Assembly: GCF_008831285.2 (NCBI RefSeq)
Contig: NC_045143.1
Span: 5,527,503 to 5,591,502, forward strand
DNA: 64,000 nucleotides
Direction: 5' to 3'
Source of the DNA: Nymphaea colorata
Taxonomy: Eukaryota > Streptophyta > Magnoliopsida > Nymphaeales > Nymphaeaceae
In this document: in pieces, positions 46,161-58,087 of the stretch
Layout of the letters: each line of letters opens with the position of its first letter
Position numbering within the stretch: the first letter of the stretch is position 1
Notes under the pieces: generated by a model
What the model saw: the letters and a program-made list of their open reading frames with translations, nothing else
Databases searched by the model: none
What the model was told of the DNA's origin: nothing
Position numbers and translations under genes: made by a program

Positions 46161-47045
46161 ATGTTGCTGAAAGCCCCGCCGCACCAGGTCGCCGGCCACC
46201 AAGCGGCGGAAGGAAATCTCGGACCCCTTGTCGACGGCGCAGGGCGCTTCTTCAAGCCGCTGCAAGACCATGATCGGGGGTCGAAGGAGGTGGGGTTTTA
46301 CCAATCCTTCTGGTCGAACTCCCAGTTGCCACCGAATGTCTATCGATTCTTCCCATCCTTCTACGGTACCCAACTTTTAGAAGCTTCGGATGGTTCCGGT
46401 CCCCGCGAGCACCTTGTCATCAACGACGTCGTCTCATCCCTTTATCGTCCCTCTGTGATTGACGTCAAAATCGGGTCCCGAACGTGGTATCCCGGCGCGT
46501 CGGATGAGTACGTGGACAAATGCGTGGAGAAGGACAGAACTTCCACCAGTTTGAAACTGGGGTTTAGGATTTCTGGGTTGCAGGTGTACCAGACTGAAGA
46601 ACTGGGTTTATGGAAGCCTGGGAGGCGTTGGGTGAAGGCCATTCTCAGTATTGATCAAGTCAGGTCGGTCCTGAGGGCGTTCGTTTCATCGAACGCTTCT
46701 TCGAGTTCGCCGGATTGCACGCATGCACCCGCCATCTTTGGCGGTCCGACCGGAGTTCTGGCGCAGTTGCTGGAATTGAAGCAGTGGTTCGAGAGGCAGA
46801 CGTTCTACCACTTCTACTCGACGTCGGTGCTGTTGATGTATGGCCGGGATGAGGCCGACGGTAGCCGACCGGTGGCGGCTTCTGTGAAGCTCGTGGATTT
46901 CGCGCATGTTGTGGATGGGGAAGGAGTGATTGATCATAACTTCTTGGGAGGATTGTGTTCGTTGATAAAGTTTGTGGAGGATATACTTGAGAGTGTTGAT
47001 GGTAGTGTGGCTTGGACTAGCAAACTTGGGTCTGCAGCAGATTGA
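46161..47045 (+). CDS. IPK2: Inositol polyphosphate multikinase (IPK2)
   Basis: A single-exon frame of 294 residues, close to Arabidopsis IPK2beta (about 300); plant IPK2 genes are typically intronless. The N-terminus has HQVAGHQAAEGNLGPLVD and GRFFKPLQ, as in the plant family. The inositol-phosphate-kinase signature PxxxDxKxG is PSVIDVKIG at 97-105, directly followed by SRTWYPG. Further conserved blocks are LKLGFRISG, GVLAQLLELKQWFE, SVLLMYG and VKLVDFAHV (Asp246, expected metal ligand), then GVIDHNFLGGL. The enzyme phosphorylates Ins(1,4,5)P3 to InsP4 and InsP5 and feeds InsP6 synthesis; it acts in nucleus and cytoplasm. The gene sits inside the right arm of the inverted repeat, with INTS7 remnants upstream on the other strand. 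The start is the first ATG of the frame and gives the expected N-terminus. Confidence 0.92.
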   Translation: MLLKAPPHQVAGHQAAEGNLGPLVDGAGRFFKPLQDHDRGSKEVGFYQSFWSNSQLPPNVYRFFPSFYGTQLLEASDGSGPREHLVINDVVSSLYRPSVIDVKIGSRTWYPGASDEYVDKCVEKDRTSTSLKLGFRISGLQVYQTEELGLWKPGRRWVKAILSIDQVRSVLRAFVSSNASSSSPDCTHAPAIFGGPTGVLAQLLELKQWFERQTFYHFYSTSVLLMYGRDEADGSRPVAASVKLVDFAHVVDGEGVIDHNFLGGLCSLIKFVEDILESVDGSVAWTSKLGSAAD

Positions 47046-47790
47046 TATACTCAAACGCAGTTAGAATCTGCATTTTAGTGTGATCACAGACTCTTGCTTT
47101 AAGTTGTTACATGCTATCTTTTGAATATTAATATGTAGGAAACTTTCAAGAGTTTGCATGTATGGCGATTCCAGAGGGTGGTTATAATAATCTTCGTGAT
47201 CTTCAAGTTTTCTGTTCACTAGTTGCGACAATGAGAGAGAAAATGTGGCATTTGTCAGATGGGCAGTCATAGTTTGCCTCTCATTGGTTTGTCCATTACT
47301 CCTTGCACCATCTGAAACTGTTTGGTGTACTTCCAATGAAAATTGAAGGGAGGAAGTAAGCCCCTTACTTTTATGCCAACTAAAGCTATTTACAAGAAGA
47401 ACTAGGACGCTCAAATCCGGTAAAAAACACAAACTACTTGAACATAGTCGCTCACAACAATAAGGCTACTCTCGAACACAACTACAGAATCAATCAACAG
47501 ACGGCTAGCCAATCTGACAAAGTCCCGTCTGTGTCTCTGCATAATATCATCAGCTTTCCATCTCTAACAGCGATCTTCTCATTCTTTTAGTTCCAATACA
47601 TTGCTCTGCGCTATCAGCTGCTTTTTAGATGGCCATTTTCTTCTGCCTCCAAGCTGTACCATTTATTCTCCTTATCCATCCTCCGTTGTTCGAGTTGATG
47701 ATTATTCTCTCTCAACAAGCTTGAACGCATTTCGACCTCATCTTCTCCCTCTACAAGCGTAGACCAGCGACGCATTAGATGTCATCAAGC

Positions 47791-49720
47791 TCACATGCCA
47801 CAGATGTCACGCTGCAGTAGCATTATCTTTAAGCCCATCACTTTCACATGAATGAAGATTTGTCGAGAAGCAACACAGTGTTGCATGGCAGAGCTACCCC
47901 TGTTAAACTGCACGCCATAAAAGCAACACCACAACCTTGAAAGCTGAAGGACATGTAGAAAATAAGAGAGCAGAACCTGTTTTGAAGCACTGGGATACAG
48001 AACAATGTTCAATACTTTCAAGTTTCAACCATCACAAAATGCATATTCTGATGCAAGTACATAGCAAGCTTAGCAATTGGTTATGTTCCAAGTACCAAGT
48101 TGAAACTTAAACCTCAATTTGACAAAAAGCATATTCTCATGCAATGACTTGACAATCTTGACAACCATTGTATGTCCAAGCACATAAGGTGAAGCTTAAA
48201 ACCTCATGCTGCTTGTGTGTTAAATAATGAAATTACTTCTATTTTGGCTTTGTCAATTGCCATATCAATGCCGTGATTTTTACACAAACGTAAGTTCATT
48301 TTTACTTTTGTTAAAGTAGCATAACGGCTACTTATAGCTGCCAAGCAAATCAGAGCCATCTATATCACGTTAAAGAAAATACCAGAACATGTAATCCCTG
48401 TAAAACCTGAAAAAAGAAATTAATAGCAGAAGATTGTTGAATCCAGTAAAAAGTGAAATATCAAGAGGGCAAGATCAGAATCTCGCACGTGTGACAGAAT
48501 TTTTGCACATTCTGCCATTATGGACAATTCTTGCCTCTGCAATGCAGCATCAAATGTTACAAGCAATCTATTCACAAGTTCTTCAACGAAAAGTACAGTC
48601 ATATGTTAAATGCACAAACAAAATGGATTAAGAACGTCATTTAATTCACATATTCAAACCCTCTTTTTTGGATATTCATGTTTATACTCATAAGAAATAC
48701 CCACATGCATGCCTCATTCAAAACCCATGCCTCAGTTGCTACTTTCATCCAAATAGTTTTGAGCAGGTAACTATTAAGAAAATTGAATTTTTCTCTTTCT
48801 TAACGAAAACCCATGTCATGGTCCTTTCCCTCACTTCACTTTAGAAAATCAACCTTTGGCCTCTTCTCAGGCAGCTTGACCAGTAGTTGCCAAGACAAAG
48901 ACATGGATTTCGTACAGCAAGATTATTCAGTATATAGGAGAATCATATAAGCAAAAAAATTATACGGTATAACAATACTTTCATTCAATAAAACACACGA
49001 AAGTAAGTAAGTAGTCAGTTAATGAAAAACTAATTATGTATTTACTACAACATAATATCGTATATATTAATGTAAAAAGTACAACGTAGATTTAAAAAGA
49101 AAAAGGATAAGACAATGAACAAAATGCAAGTGATGCAGTGGGGAAGAGGATTTCTCCTCTAACTCACAATCAACTCAGAAATATTAGGTCGACTAGTGAA
49201 GAAGCAATGAAAGTAATGAAATAATGGAGAACAAAAAAACAATAGTTTTCTCAGAAAATCATCAACAAGCCCCAAGAAAGGGATGTGTGGTCCCTTTATA
49301 CCACAACAACACATACTAAATGGATTTATGGATCTAGTAAATGGGTCCAACCTAAATGAAATTTAAAAAGTTGAGATATATCCAATATAAACAAAACTAT
49401 AGGACTATCCGAAATCCAACTGAGTCCTTTACAACTATGATTGCACACATGGATCTAACCGGCACTCCTATGGGGAGTGAGTTCCTGGATATATCTGGCA
49501 AATCCAGATCTACCGGGTCCTTTCGGTCCGGTCTGCAACATAAAGACTAGACAATGAAGTGAAAATAAATTATTTGAGATGTGCTTCCTGCAAGTGAGAA
49601 CCAAGCTTCTCCAAGTTTTCGCCTCTCCAAGGAATTGTCAAGTTCCTGGTTTCCTAAACAAACTTCTTGAGAGGTGAGATGCCCTCGTAGATAGAAGTGT
49701 GCAGTAACTATGGCTACCAC
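47791..49720 (-). pseudogene. Unidentified gene fragments in the right arm, minus strand
   Basis: Mirror images of the left-arm fragments: frames at 48021-47791 (76 codons) and 48602-48420 (60 codons, differing at six residues from the left-arm counterpart), and exon-like segments near 49700-49480. The ISAFAEEDIG segment of the left arm is deleted here. The strong protein similarity between the two 60-codon frames mainly reflects the young age of the duplication and is not proof of selection. The fragments run towards IPK2, so transcription would be convergent with it. Confidence 0.35.
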
Positions 49721-49775
49721 AGAGTGGAGCTAGCAAAAATCAGCGGATGGCTCTGCCACCAACCCATGGTGAAGT

Positions 49776-50288
49776 GGCTGGAAATGGAGAGTCATTGGAG
49801 ATTATCCCAAAAGAAGACACATTAGGAGCAAGGATAGAATTTTTGGTACTGCTGGGGCTCTAGTTGCAACAATGAGAGAGAAAAAGTGGCATCTGTAGCC
49901 ATTTGATTAATTCCCACTTGGACGTTTGATGATCAGCGCTTCTCCCCAACAAAAATGACGCCACCTCGCCGGAAGCTGTGGGCGTGGCAAACAAGGATGA
50001 GAAAAGGGCTCCCGACACGAAGAACTGGTGCTAATCTGCGAAGGAATTTGCTTTAGTGAAGGGGGATTGACGTTTTCTTCGACGTCTCTGTATTTGGTCT
50101 TCTTCTTTGTCCTCTTTCTTGGAATTTCTATTCCCAGCAAATACTCTCTTTGTTTTATAGTATTTCATTTCTGCATTATGAAGAATATCGGTAGCCTTCG
50201 TGTTAAGTCCGACACTCTCTGTGTTTTTCTTATATGTGCAGCCGTCTTCTTTGCCTCGTGTCGTCCCTCTCGTTACTTGCGGTGACCC
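49776..50288. promoter_or_regulatory. Upstream region of the DAT1-type gene
   Basis: About 510 bp between the right arm and the proposed start codon. It begins with a short extra copy of inverted-repeat sequence (49862-49895). The remainder should contain the promoter and 5' UTR. No specific element could be placed. Confidence 0.35.
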
Positions 50289-53200
50289 ATGGATACCCTA
50301 GCAGCTATCTTGTCTCCAAAAATTGGAAACATATCACGGCGGCCGATTCAAACTGGCGGAGAAAATTGCTCTCTTAAGAAGTACCTACCGCATCTTCATT
50401 TAAAGGGTCGAGCTGGTCTTGCAGAGATCCGATGCGCGATTGGTGATTCTTCTCCTAGAGAAGCCATGGCAGGTTTAACATTTCGATCTTGACTGCATGC
50501 TACCTTTTTATTTGTTCTTGTTGTAATAATTGCACCAAATAACTGGAGAAATAACCGCAACAAGAACCAAAACAGTAGCTAATATCAATATGGAATAATG
50601 GAGTCCTCCCAACAGAAAGAAAACTCCACAAAAGAACTGAAAACCCCTTACATTAATGGAGCACTTAACCACAGCATAGTCGAACTGCTTCGACGGTTGC
50701 CCTCCACGGCAGGAACAGGTCTTGATTTCAGGATAGATCCTGAACCAACATGAAACATGCATCCAACAAAACGAAGGAAGACAAACTAGTAAAACCCATT
50801 CAACCATCTTAGAATCTGCCTATTTGACATTAAACAGACTACCATGTTGACCAACAAACATCTCCATAATCATGAAAGGCAAGGATCGGATAGAGACCAT
50901 GCCACACCTCCAAATAGTGCTGTCGTTGCCACTGCGTAGGAGAGTCTCAACTATCCTAAGTTTCATATGATAGGTTTCTCCGGCTCCCAATTATCCAGAC
51001 AAGCTGGATATTGTGGACTGAACTTAAAATCTCATATCTTGCACGTGGTCTGCAGAAATGGCTTATGGTGGAGTAGCACACACCTTACGTAGACCACTTC
51101 GTTAAGTTACACCAGAGATTTGTGGAGCATGATTTTGAAGCATTTATCACCTTTTGCATAGTGGAGCACAAAAGGGTTTAAATCTTCCTTCTTGTCCCAT
51201 TTAATTAGTCACCAGCTCCCTTTGTATGGGTTTGCAGGGTATTCAATAATTTTGAAGATAAATAATTTCTTTATGATATTTAACTTTTACTGGCACAGGC
51301 GTGTAAGAGAGAAGCAGTCATGGAGTATCCAGTCAACACAGTTTTTTAATTATTTTTTTAGTGGTGTCGACTTGAAATGAAGAGGCAATCAAGCTAGCAT
51401 ATATGCATATTTTGATAAAAAATTGATTTGATCGTTTGCTACTTTTGAGTATCTTTCGCTACTTTTGAGTATCTTTCGCTGATACTTAAATGGGTAAGAT
51501 ATGCATATTATGAATGGAGAAACTACTGAACCTCCCACTGTTGGTTGTATTTCTTGCCAGTAGATTTGTGTACCAACGCTCCTGGATACAGTGTTTCCCT
51601 TCTATCAACATCAGAGGTAGTGTTTCTTACATTGGCAATATTTTTCTTCCTTTTCTTGGAAAAAGTTGTTTAGCAGCAACAATGCATGATACTATTTCTT
51701 TTTTTCTCTGTCCAAATTGCCTTCTAGTAACAGTCGGTTTAGACTTAAATTTTCCTTGAAACTTTTCTAGTTTTAAGTTTTTAACCAACCAGAATAGCCC
51801 ACCACACAAGAAGACAAAGTTTGGATCATGTGGATACATTTTGCAATGTCTTTAGTAAAGTGTTTGTGTTAAATGAGATTGTTCTCCAAGTTATGGCTTT
51901 TTTGCGAATTTCCTTCTGAAAAAAAATAAAAGTTTCTAAGATGTAGTGCTTCATGCATGTCCCGTCCACATTAGAACTTAAACTTATACAGCCAGGTTGT
52001 CCTTGTCTATTGTCCTGTACATATACCCTGACTATCTTCATAAATACAAGGGTTTTGGCTCTTTTTTAGGATTATTTCATGTGCATTGCTGTAGAAACTT
52101 GCAGCTTCCACCTTATGTCATGATGCTTTCTTAAGTGGTTGGTTCAGTTAATAATTTTGTTAAACTACTGGCTTTTGTTGGCTCCTAAGGTCCTTGACAG
52201 ATTGAATGAGAATCAGTGGAATAGGCAGTCAAAGCAGCAGTTCTTAGCCATGTATTCCAGTATTTTTGGTGGCATAACTACAGACCCAGCTGTAATGGTA
52301 ATCCCAATGGATGATCACATGGTTCATAGAGGCCACGGTGTTTTTGACACAGCAACTGTAGTTGATGGGTGAGATTATCTTGGGCACTCAGACCTCTTTA
52401 CTAACAATACTTGTTTTGCTTCTCCTGCACAAACAGTAACCTTTGAATTCTCTGTGATTACTGTTTAATATCTCTCGCTGGCATCCTGTTGTATAATGAA
52501 TACTTATTGACTTTGTCTAATATCCATGTGTTTGATGTCCTTCGCTGAGACATGTTTTGTAGCCTTAGCCATCTTTATTGACTTTTCAGTTTCTGTTTGA
52601 ATGCTTTATTCTATTCTACTCAAAGCCACTTCGCGGTATGCTAATCATTCTTGTACATGTTCTCCAATAGCATAATTTACTTGCTCTTGTAGAAACTAGT
52701 TGTTTTTATTTTTGACTTGGCAAGTTGTAAAACTGATTCCTACTCAGACTGCTGTCATGTTTTCAGTGTTCATTTGCATTCCCGGAATAATGTCTCGATC
52801 ATGCTAATACAGTACTACCTAGTAGCGGATGCTGGTTTTTGATGGATTGCAGGTCAAGCATCGCCTATCCATTCCATGAAGCATTCCTAGTGAGAGTCAT
52901 GTTTTGAATAGTAGTCTGCCATCTGTCAGCAGATTTTTCTAGCTTCACAGATCAAGCCTTGTTCTTTATGATTGTGAAAAGTTGTGGTTTGACATCAAAA
53001 TTTGTGAAGTGCATGGAGAACTTGTTTCCCAGTACACAAGCCATGTTAAACCATATTAACTTCAGCAATTAAGATGAGCATCTATGGTTGTCTTGCCTGC
53101 TATGTCATACAGGTACGCCTGTTTTGCCCCTGTACCAGCACTGGTATGGCGGTATGGCACTGGTACGTTTGGATCGGTTTCAGGTTGGAACCGATCCAAA

Positions 53201-55305
53201 ACACAACTTTTTCTTTTGTTTTGAGTTTTTAAGATTGTTTTCATCATGTATTAGGTATGAATTTTGTTTTAAATTTGAGTTTTTGTGGAATTTAGCTTAT
53301 ATATCTGTGCTGTTCATAGATACTTTTTTTGTCGTACCTGCATATCCAAATTTTCTAAAATCGCCGTACCAGTACCCACGTCCCCTTACCTATACCTGTA
53401 CCTATGTGACTTAGCTTGCCTCACATTATATACTTGCTTGTTTTTGTGTGCCTTTGTTTGTCAAAAATTTGGGTCCTTCGATCACATCAATTGTGTCCCT
53501 TTATGTTGCTTGATCTACCAACTTTCTTGAGATCTATAGCTCAAGAAGTGCATGCTCATAACTGTGATGCCAGCATGACCTAAGGTGGATGTGCTGTCTT
53601 ATTTGTTTTCATGTACTTTCCTTTTGTGCTGTACCGTCTTTCTTATGGTTCTAACACTTATTTCCTTCTTGCTATGATCTCTTCTAGCAAGCCAATTTTC
53701 ATCATGGTTTGACATTCTTTTCATGAATATGTTTGTCTAGGTTTCTCTATGAATTAGATTCACATCTTGAACGCTTCCTGAGGTCTGCTAAAATGGCGAG
53801 AATTACATTGCCCTTTGATTTACCAATCATGAGAGCTATACTCATCCAAACTGTCAGTGCTTCTAAATGTAGAAATGGGTCGCTGAGATATTGGCTTTCT
53901 TCAGGACCTGGTGATTTCCTTTTGTCTCCATCTTGTCGTGAAAATCCTTCTCTTTATGCAGTTGTGATCCAAGATCAGTCTTTGCCCAATTATGGAGGTG
54001 TTAAAGTTGTAACATCAACTACACAGATAAAGTCTCCACAATTTGCAACCATGAAAAGTGTAAATTACCTGCCCAATGTTCTGTCAAAGATGGAGGCAGA
54101 GGATCAAGGTGCTTTCGCCTCAATTTGGTTAGACGATGAAGGCTTTGTTGCAGAAGGTCCAAATATGAATGTTGCATTTATCACAGAAGGAAAAGTGCTG
54201 TTGATGCCACGTTTTGATAAAATTCTCTCTGGGTGCACAGCAAAAAGAATTTTAGTTCTTGCAGAAAGGTTGGTAAAAGATGGAAGGCTTAATGGAATTA
54301 AAGTGGGAAATGTTGCAGTTGAAGAGGGGAAGGCTGCCTCAGAAATGATGCTCATCGGCAGTGGTACTCTGGTACGGCCTGTCATACAGTGGGATGAACA
54401 GCTCATAGGCAATGGTAATAATATATTTGTTCTTTCTCATTCATTTGTTTGTTATTTATAATTTTTGTTCTTATCTCTTCGACCTTATTTCAGCAAAGCC
54501 TTTCATTAATGTTAAGCAGAACCGAGAATGAGCTTGGTCTACCTTTCTTTGTCTAGTTCTCCTGTCATTTTCATGGTCAAACTATGTCTTTAACTAATAT
54601 CACCAGATAATGGAGGATCACTTGAAATTGTTAGATCAGGTTAATGTTTGAGTAATTGCAAATGTCAATGACTAGTTTGGTCAAGTAACTAGTGAAAAGC
54701 TTCTGGTACCCCCTAACAGTTTTTTCAGGTAAACTAGGTATGTAATTACTCTGGGTCTATGTCACAAGACTCTCAACTCACATGAAACTCCACGTTTCTC
54801 CTTTTGTGTCCCTTTATGAATCATACTATGAACGTCAGATGCTGTGGTACATCCCTGTATCCACATCCGTATCCATGTGGCATCAAGTTCTCTTAGTAAA
54901 TTGTGGTTATGAACCATACCGTCAGGTTTAAGTACGTCTGGGACTCTGGACTGTTGGCTGCTCTTTTATCTTTGTGGTACTGGCAAAAATCTTTTAATGT
55001 AGGTATGTGGTTCTATTAGTTTTTCAAAGGAAAAAGCATATCAGTTTTTTGCCTCGATGATTAGACTTTCATGTGCCTCCCTTGTCATCTTTCACTGCAG
55101 TAAGCGATTTACTGCCGGTGCACTTATTTGAATGCTTTCTCTGGCCAGAAACATATATTTGCCTTGAATTTTGAAACTCAAGTCCCTTTTTCTGTTTCCT
55201 ACGTGTACAGGGGAAGGAGGGCCTATAGCTTCAGCTCTTTTGGATCTTCTGCTGGATGATATGAAAAATTCCCCTACTTCAATTCGCATACCAGTTCCTT
55301 ATTGA
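50289..55305 (+). CDS. DAT1: Plastid-type D-amino-acid aminotransferase / aminodeoxychorismate lyase (DAT1), 5 exons
   Basis: Exons: 50289-50472, 51561-51616, 52190-52368, 53741-54414, 55211-55305; all junctions are GT-AG, the phases fit and the product is 395 residues (Arabidopsis At5g57850 is about 373). The first exon is Ser/Arg/Lys-rich and lacks fold motifs, as expected of a plastid transit peptide. The PLP fold-type IV domain starts with MYSSIFGGITTDPAVMVIP and DDHMVHRGHGVFDTA. The likely Schiff-base lysine is Lys245 in KSVNYLPNVL, and the family glutamate is Glu278 in AEGPNMNVAF. Later blocks are LSGCTAKR, ASEMMLIGSGT and RPVIQWDE. Plant members either transaminate D-amino acids or release p-aminobenzoate from aminodeoxychorismate; sequence alone does not separate these. 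The 56-bp second exon is too short to be seen without splice signals, but joins exons 1 and 3 in frame. Confidence 0.9.
51441..51481. repeat. 21-bp tandem duplication in DAT1 intron 1
   Basis: CTACTTTTGAGTATCTTTCG occurs twice in a row with a 21-bp period (final base omitted), about 80 bp before exon 2. Confidence 0.9.
53110..53405. mobile_element. Possible small element in DAT1 intron 3
   Basis: A segment with clustered GTACC/GGTAC motifs at both ends (GTACGCCTG... and ...CGTACCAGTACC, CCTGTACC) around an A/T-rich centre, unlike the rest of the intron. It resembles a non-autonomous or solo repeat. No target duplication was found and the limits are approximate. Confidence 0.3.
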
Positions 55306-56784
55306 GCAAGTAGCTTCACTTTGTATAGAAATTGCACGCTGGTGTCTAGTGTTCCCACTTATGCAAACAATTGGTCATAAAGCTCCCTTCATAATCATGT
55401 GGCATTGAAGCCTGCTGGAGCTATGAAGACAAGGATGATGGTATCTTAATTACATGTCGCCTTGCAATTCATTTGGGCAGCAAATGCCGCGTCTATTTTC
55501 TATTTATTCCTCTAAGCAGTCTGCTGGTCAACTAAAGGTCTCGGCAGTTTTCTTCGGCAAGAAGGATATGAACTCCAAGGAAATTGAGTCGGCCTTAGAG
55601 AGTCAGGCGACTAGACTTTCGGTTTGAAAAGCTAGACACGTAATGCAAGTTCTTCAATTCCTAAGCTCGCAGTAATGAAAATAACATAATAACCAGTTTG
55701 ACTTTGATTGATATGTGCACTGGTTCTATGTCCATTTTTCATCGGTGTTTGGCTTATCTGGTGTTTTTTCTTCAAGTAGCAGGATCAAAGTGGTCCCCCT
55801 TTAGAGGGTTCCTGTACTTAAAAGAAAGGGAAATTTTCAAAGATGCATCTGATGTTTGGCGATAATAAAAAACGCACTCAACTTTTCAGTATTTTGAGAA
55901 ACACGCTTAGGTTTTCAATATTTCATAATAAAGGTCTTTCAAATTTTTTATGACTTAGATTGTTAAATAAAATAAAGAGTCGCCGTTTTGCCCATGTATA
56001 CATTTAAGTTTCCCTTGGGTAACTTTCTTTCCCTAATAAAGAAAAAAAAAATCACCAAACTGATTTAAATATTAATAAACTACTGACTTACGTGTATGTG
56101 TTTAACCATTTACTGATGTTATTGGGTATAATGAAGAGCTCCACGCAAACTAACTCAAAGTTTATCTTATTTTGGTGACTTTTATCATAACCTAGGCTAT
56201 TTGAAAAAAGGAAAAGAAAGTTACTTGGGCTGTTTTTAACAATATAAAAAGGTTAGGTGCATTATCTATTATCACCAAATTCTCAAGTGAGTTTTCTGTG
56301 AATATTTTACAATATGGCATGCCTAACAAAATTTATTTTTAATTCAACCGTCCAAACAAGTCCTCGTCGTGAACTGCTTTCTATCATACAATTTCCTTTG
56401 TTCACTGTCTCATATGCATGGCCATAGATCTGAGAATGCCAAAATGGATAATATAAAGGCACGAGATTGACTACCCAGATGCCCTAAAAGTATGGATACT
56501 TTAATCCGTCCGTTGGTTTGTTCCAGCCAAGTTTCTCTAATTTATTGTTTTAGTGTATATTGCAGCGAAATTTAGATTGGCTGAGTACAGCGTTGTCAAA
56601 TCAGTGGTGGAGATACATGGAGCTTGTGTGGGCCACCAGCCCACTAAAATTTTCATTGAAATGCTTAAAATTATAACATGATAACTCAAAAATTAGGTAA
56701 GGTGCCGTCACAGGTCTAGTGATTTAAAGTATCTATCAGCCATAGTCACAGAAAACGCAACGCGTTTTTTTTAAGTGATAAATT
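55306..56784. other. Intergenic, no gene seen
   Basis: DAT1 3' UTR followed by A/T-rich DNA. A MITE-end-like stretch begins near 56604 (CAGTGGTGGAGATACATGGA, then GTGTGGGCCACCAGCCCAC). Confidence 0.45.
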
Positions 56785-57105
56785 AAATGGCAGTTTGAAA
56801 CTTAAAAAAACATATTTTAAAAAAAAAACATTAAAAACGAAAAAAACACATTTTTTCGATTTTTTCACTTTTTTTTGTTTTTTAATGTCAAACAGTTTTC
56901 TTTTTATTTTCTATTTTTTATTTGTTGCAAATCTACTTATCTTTTAATTATCTTTTAAAGTTTGTGTTATTAGTTTCTCATTTATTTTGTTTTTTCTTCA
57001 TTTTTAGTTTTTTTATTTTTTTAAAAATCTATTGCATTTTTTTCAAATTCACCGTATTATACCAGAGAAAACCTTGCCGTTTAAAACTTCGATACGTTAT
57101 TTGTG
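56785..57105 (+). repeat. A/T-rich dispersed repeat, copy 3
   Basis: Same order of landmarks as copies 1 and 2: AAAAACGAAAAAAACAC, CTATTTTTTATTTGTTGCAA, ATCTACTTATCTT, TTATTAGTTTCTCA, CACCGTATTATA, then AAAACCTTGCCGTTTAAAAC. The start also carries GCAGTTTGAAACTT, similar to its end block. Confidence 0.6.
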
Positions 57106-57814
57106 ACTATGCGAGTCTCAGCTAAAAAAATCATGGCTTAGCTACTATGTTAAATTGTTATTAAAAGTTAGAGGTTAAGTTGGCAGTTCTTTGTCCTGAC
57201 CCAAAATGTACTCGTCCTATTCTTTATACCACTTTAAACTTGAAGGAGGTAAACCCCGGTTACATGATGAGATGTTGAAATGAACTAGGGCTGGACCTAA
57301 ATAAGAACTCACTTGGATATGGGTCTTCGCTCAATTATATTTAGTTAGAAAGAATGGATTCCAAACCCAAACCACATTGTTTAGATGGTGCTTAAAGCGT
57401 GTTTCCAAACTAGAAATTCAAAGAAAAGTTATTTGTTTCCCGGCCAAATCAAATACTTGAGAGACCATACGTTGGATAAATTTCTAATAGCGATGAATCT
57501 GGTTATGAAATTTAATCAATCTTCCATGTAAGACTACACTTTGATTTTCTTGAGGGGGTGTTCCATGGAAAAATAAGAATAAGTTATCATACAGTTCGGT
57601 GGTCGTAATTTTTCAAAGAAAACTCAAAGGTTATTGTGAGGATAAGATGAAATTTAAAAGGCATAAAAGATGTTAATGGAAAAAATGTATATAAAAAAAA
57701 AATTTCAGTGTTTGGCCCTGAATATAGTGTGGAAATTCTCTAATTAAAAAACACCTGAAATTTTTTTTCCAGTCGCCGATACTTTGACTGTTGATTTTAA
57801 CATTTTGGTTTGGC

Positions 57815-58087
57815 TCATGCTTCATTGGGATCTACGGGATTCGGTCCAATAACACCTGGACCGGCAGATTCTTGCACTACTGAATAACTCCACAAAGTTC
57901 CACTAAGGAGATTGTCAGCAATGATTTCATAACCTTTTGAATTCCAGAATTGCTTTTTAAATGGAAAGCCATGCTATCTGACAGAAGCTTTCATTTTCAC
58001 ACGGTCTTCAATGGAAAACCGCGGATTTGTCTCAGAAATATAATAAACGTATGAATCAACAATTGTTTCATGAACTTCCTTGTAATT
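57815..58087 (-). pseudogene. Unidentified 3'-terminal exon remnant with an internal stop
   Basis: After a good acceptor (TTTCTAG at about 58094-58088), a frame reads NYKEVHETIVDSYVYYISET, then NPRFSIEDRVKMKASVR, a TAG stop, then in the same frame HGFPFKKQFWNSKGYEIIAD and ending GVIGPNPVDPNEA followed by TGA at 57817-57815. The composition and continuity across the single stop are typical of a recently broken coding exon. I do not recognise the family and could not link upstream exons; the minus-strand frame at 58551-58240 may or may not belong. Confidence 0.45.

Larger units (their letters stand above)
45690..49775 (-). repeat. Right arm of the large inverted repeat
   Basis: Reverse complement of the left arm (36841-41155). 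This arm keeps the full IPK2 gene and lacks the left-arm insertion at 37178-37652, but has lost about 315 bp corresponding to 38485-38800. A short third copy of arm sequence (AACAATGAGAGAGAAAAAGT) lies just outside it, near 49862-49895. Confidence 0.9.

Noticed and set aside
45865..46373. Several 60-96-codon frames at the IPK2 start on both strands
   Set aside because: All overlap the IPK2 coding sequence in other frames or its GC-rich leader; IPK2 itself explains the open reading.
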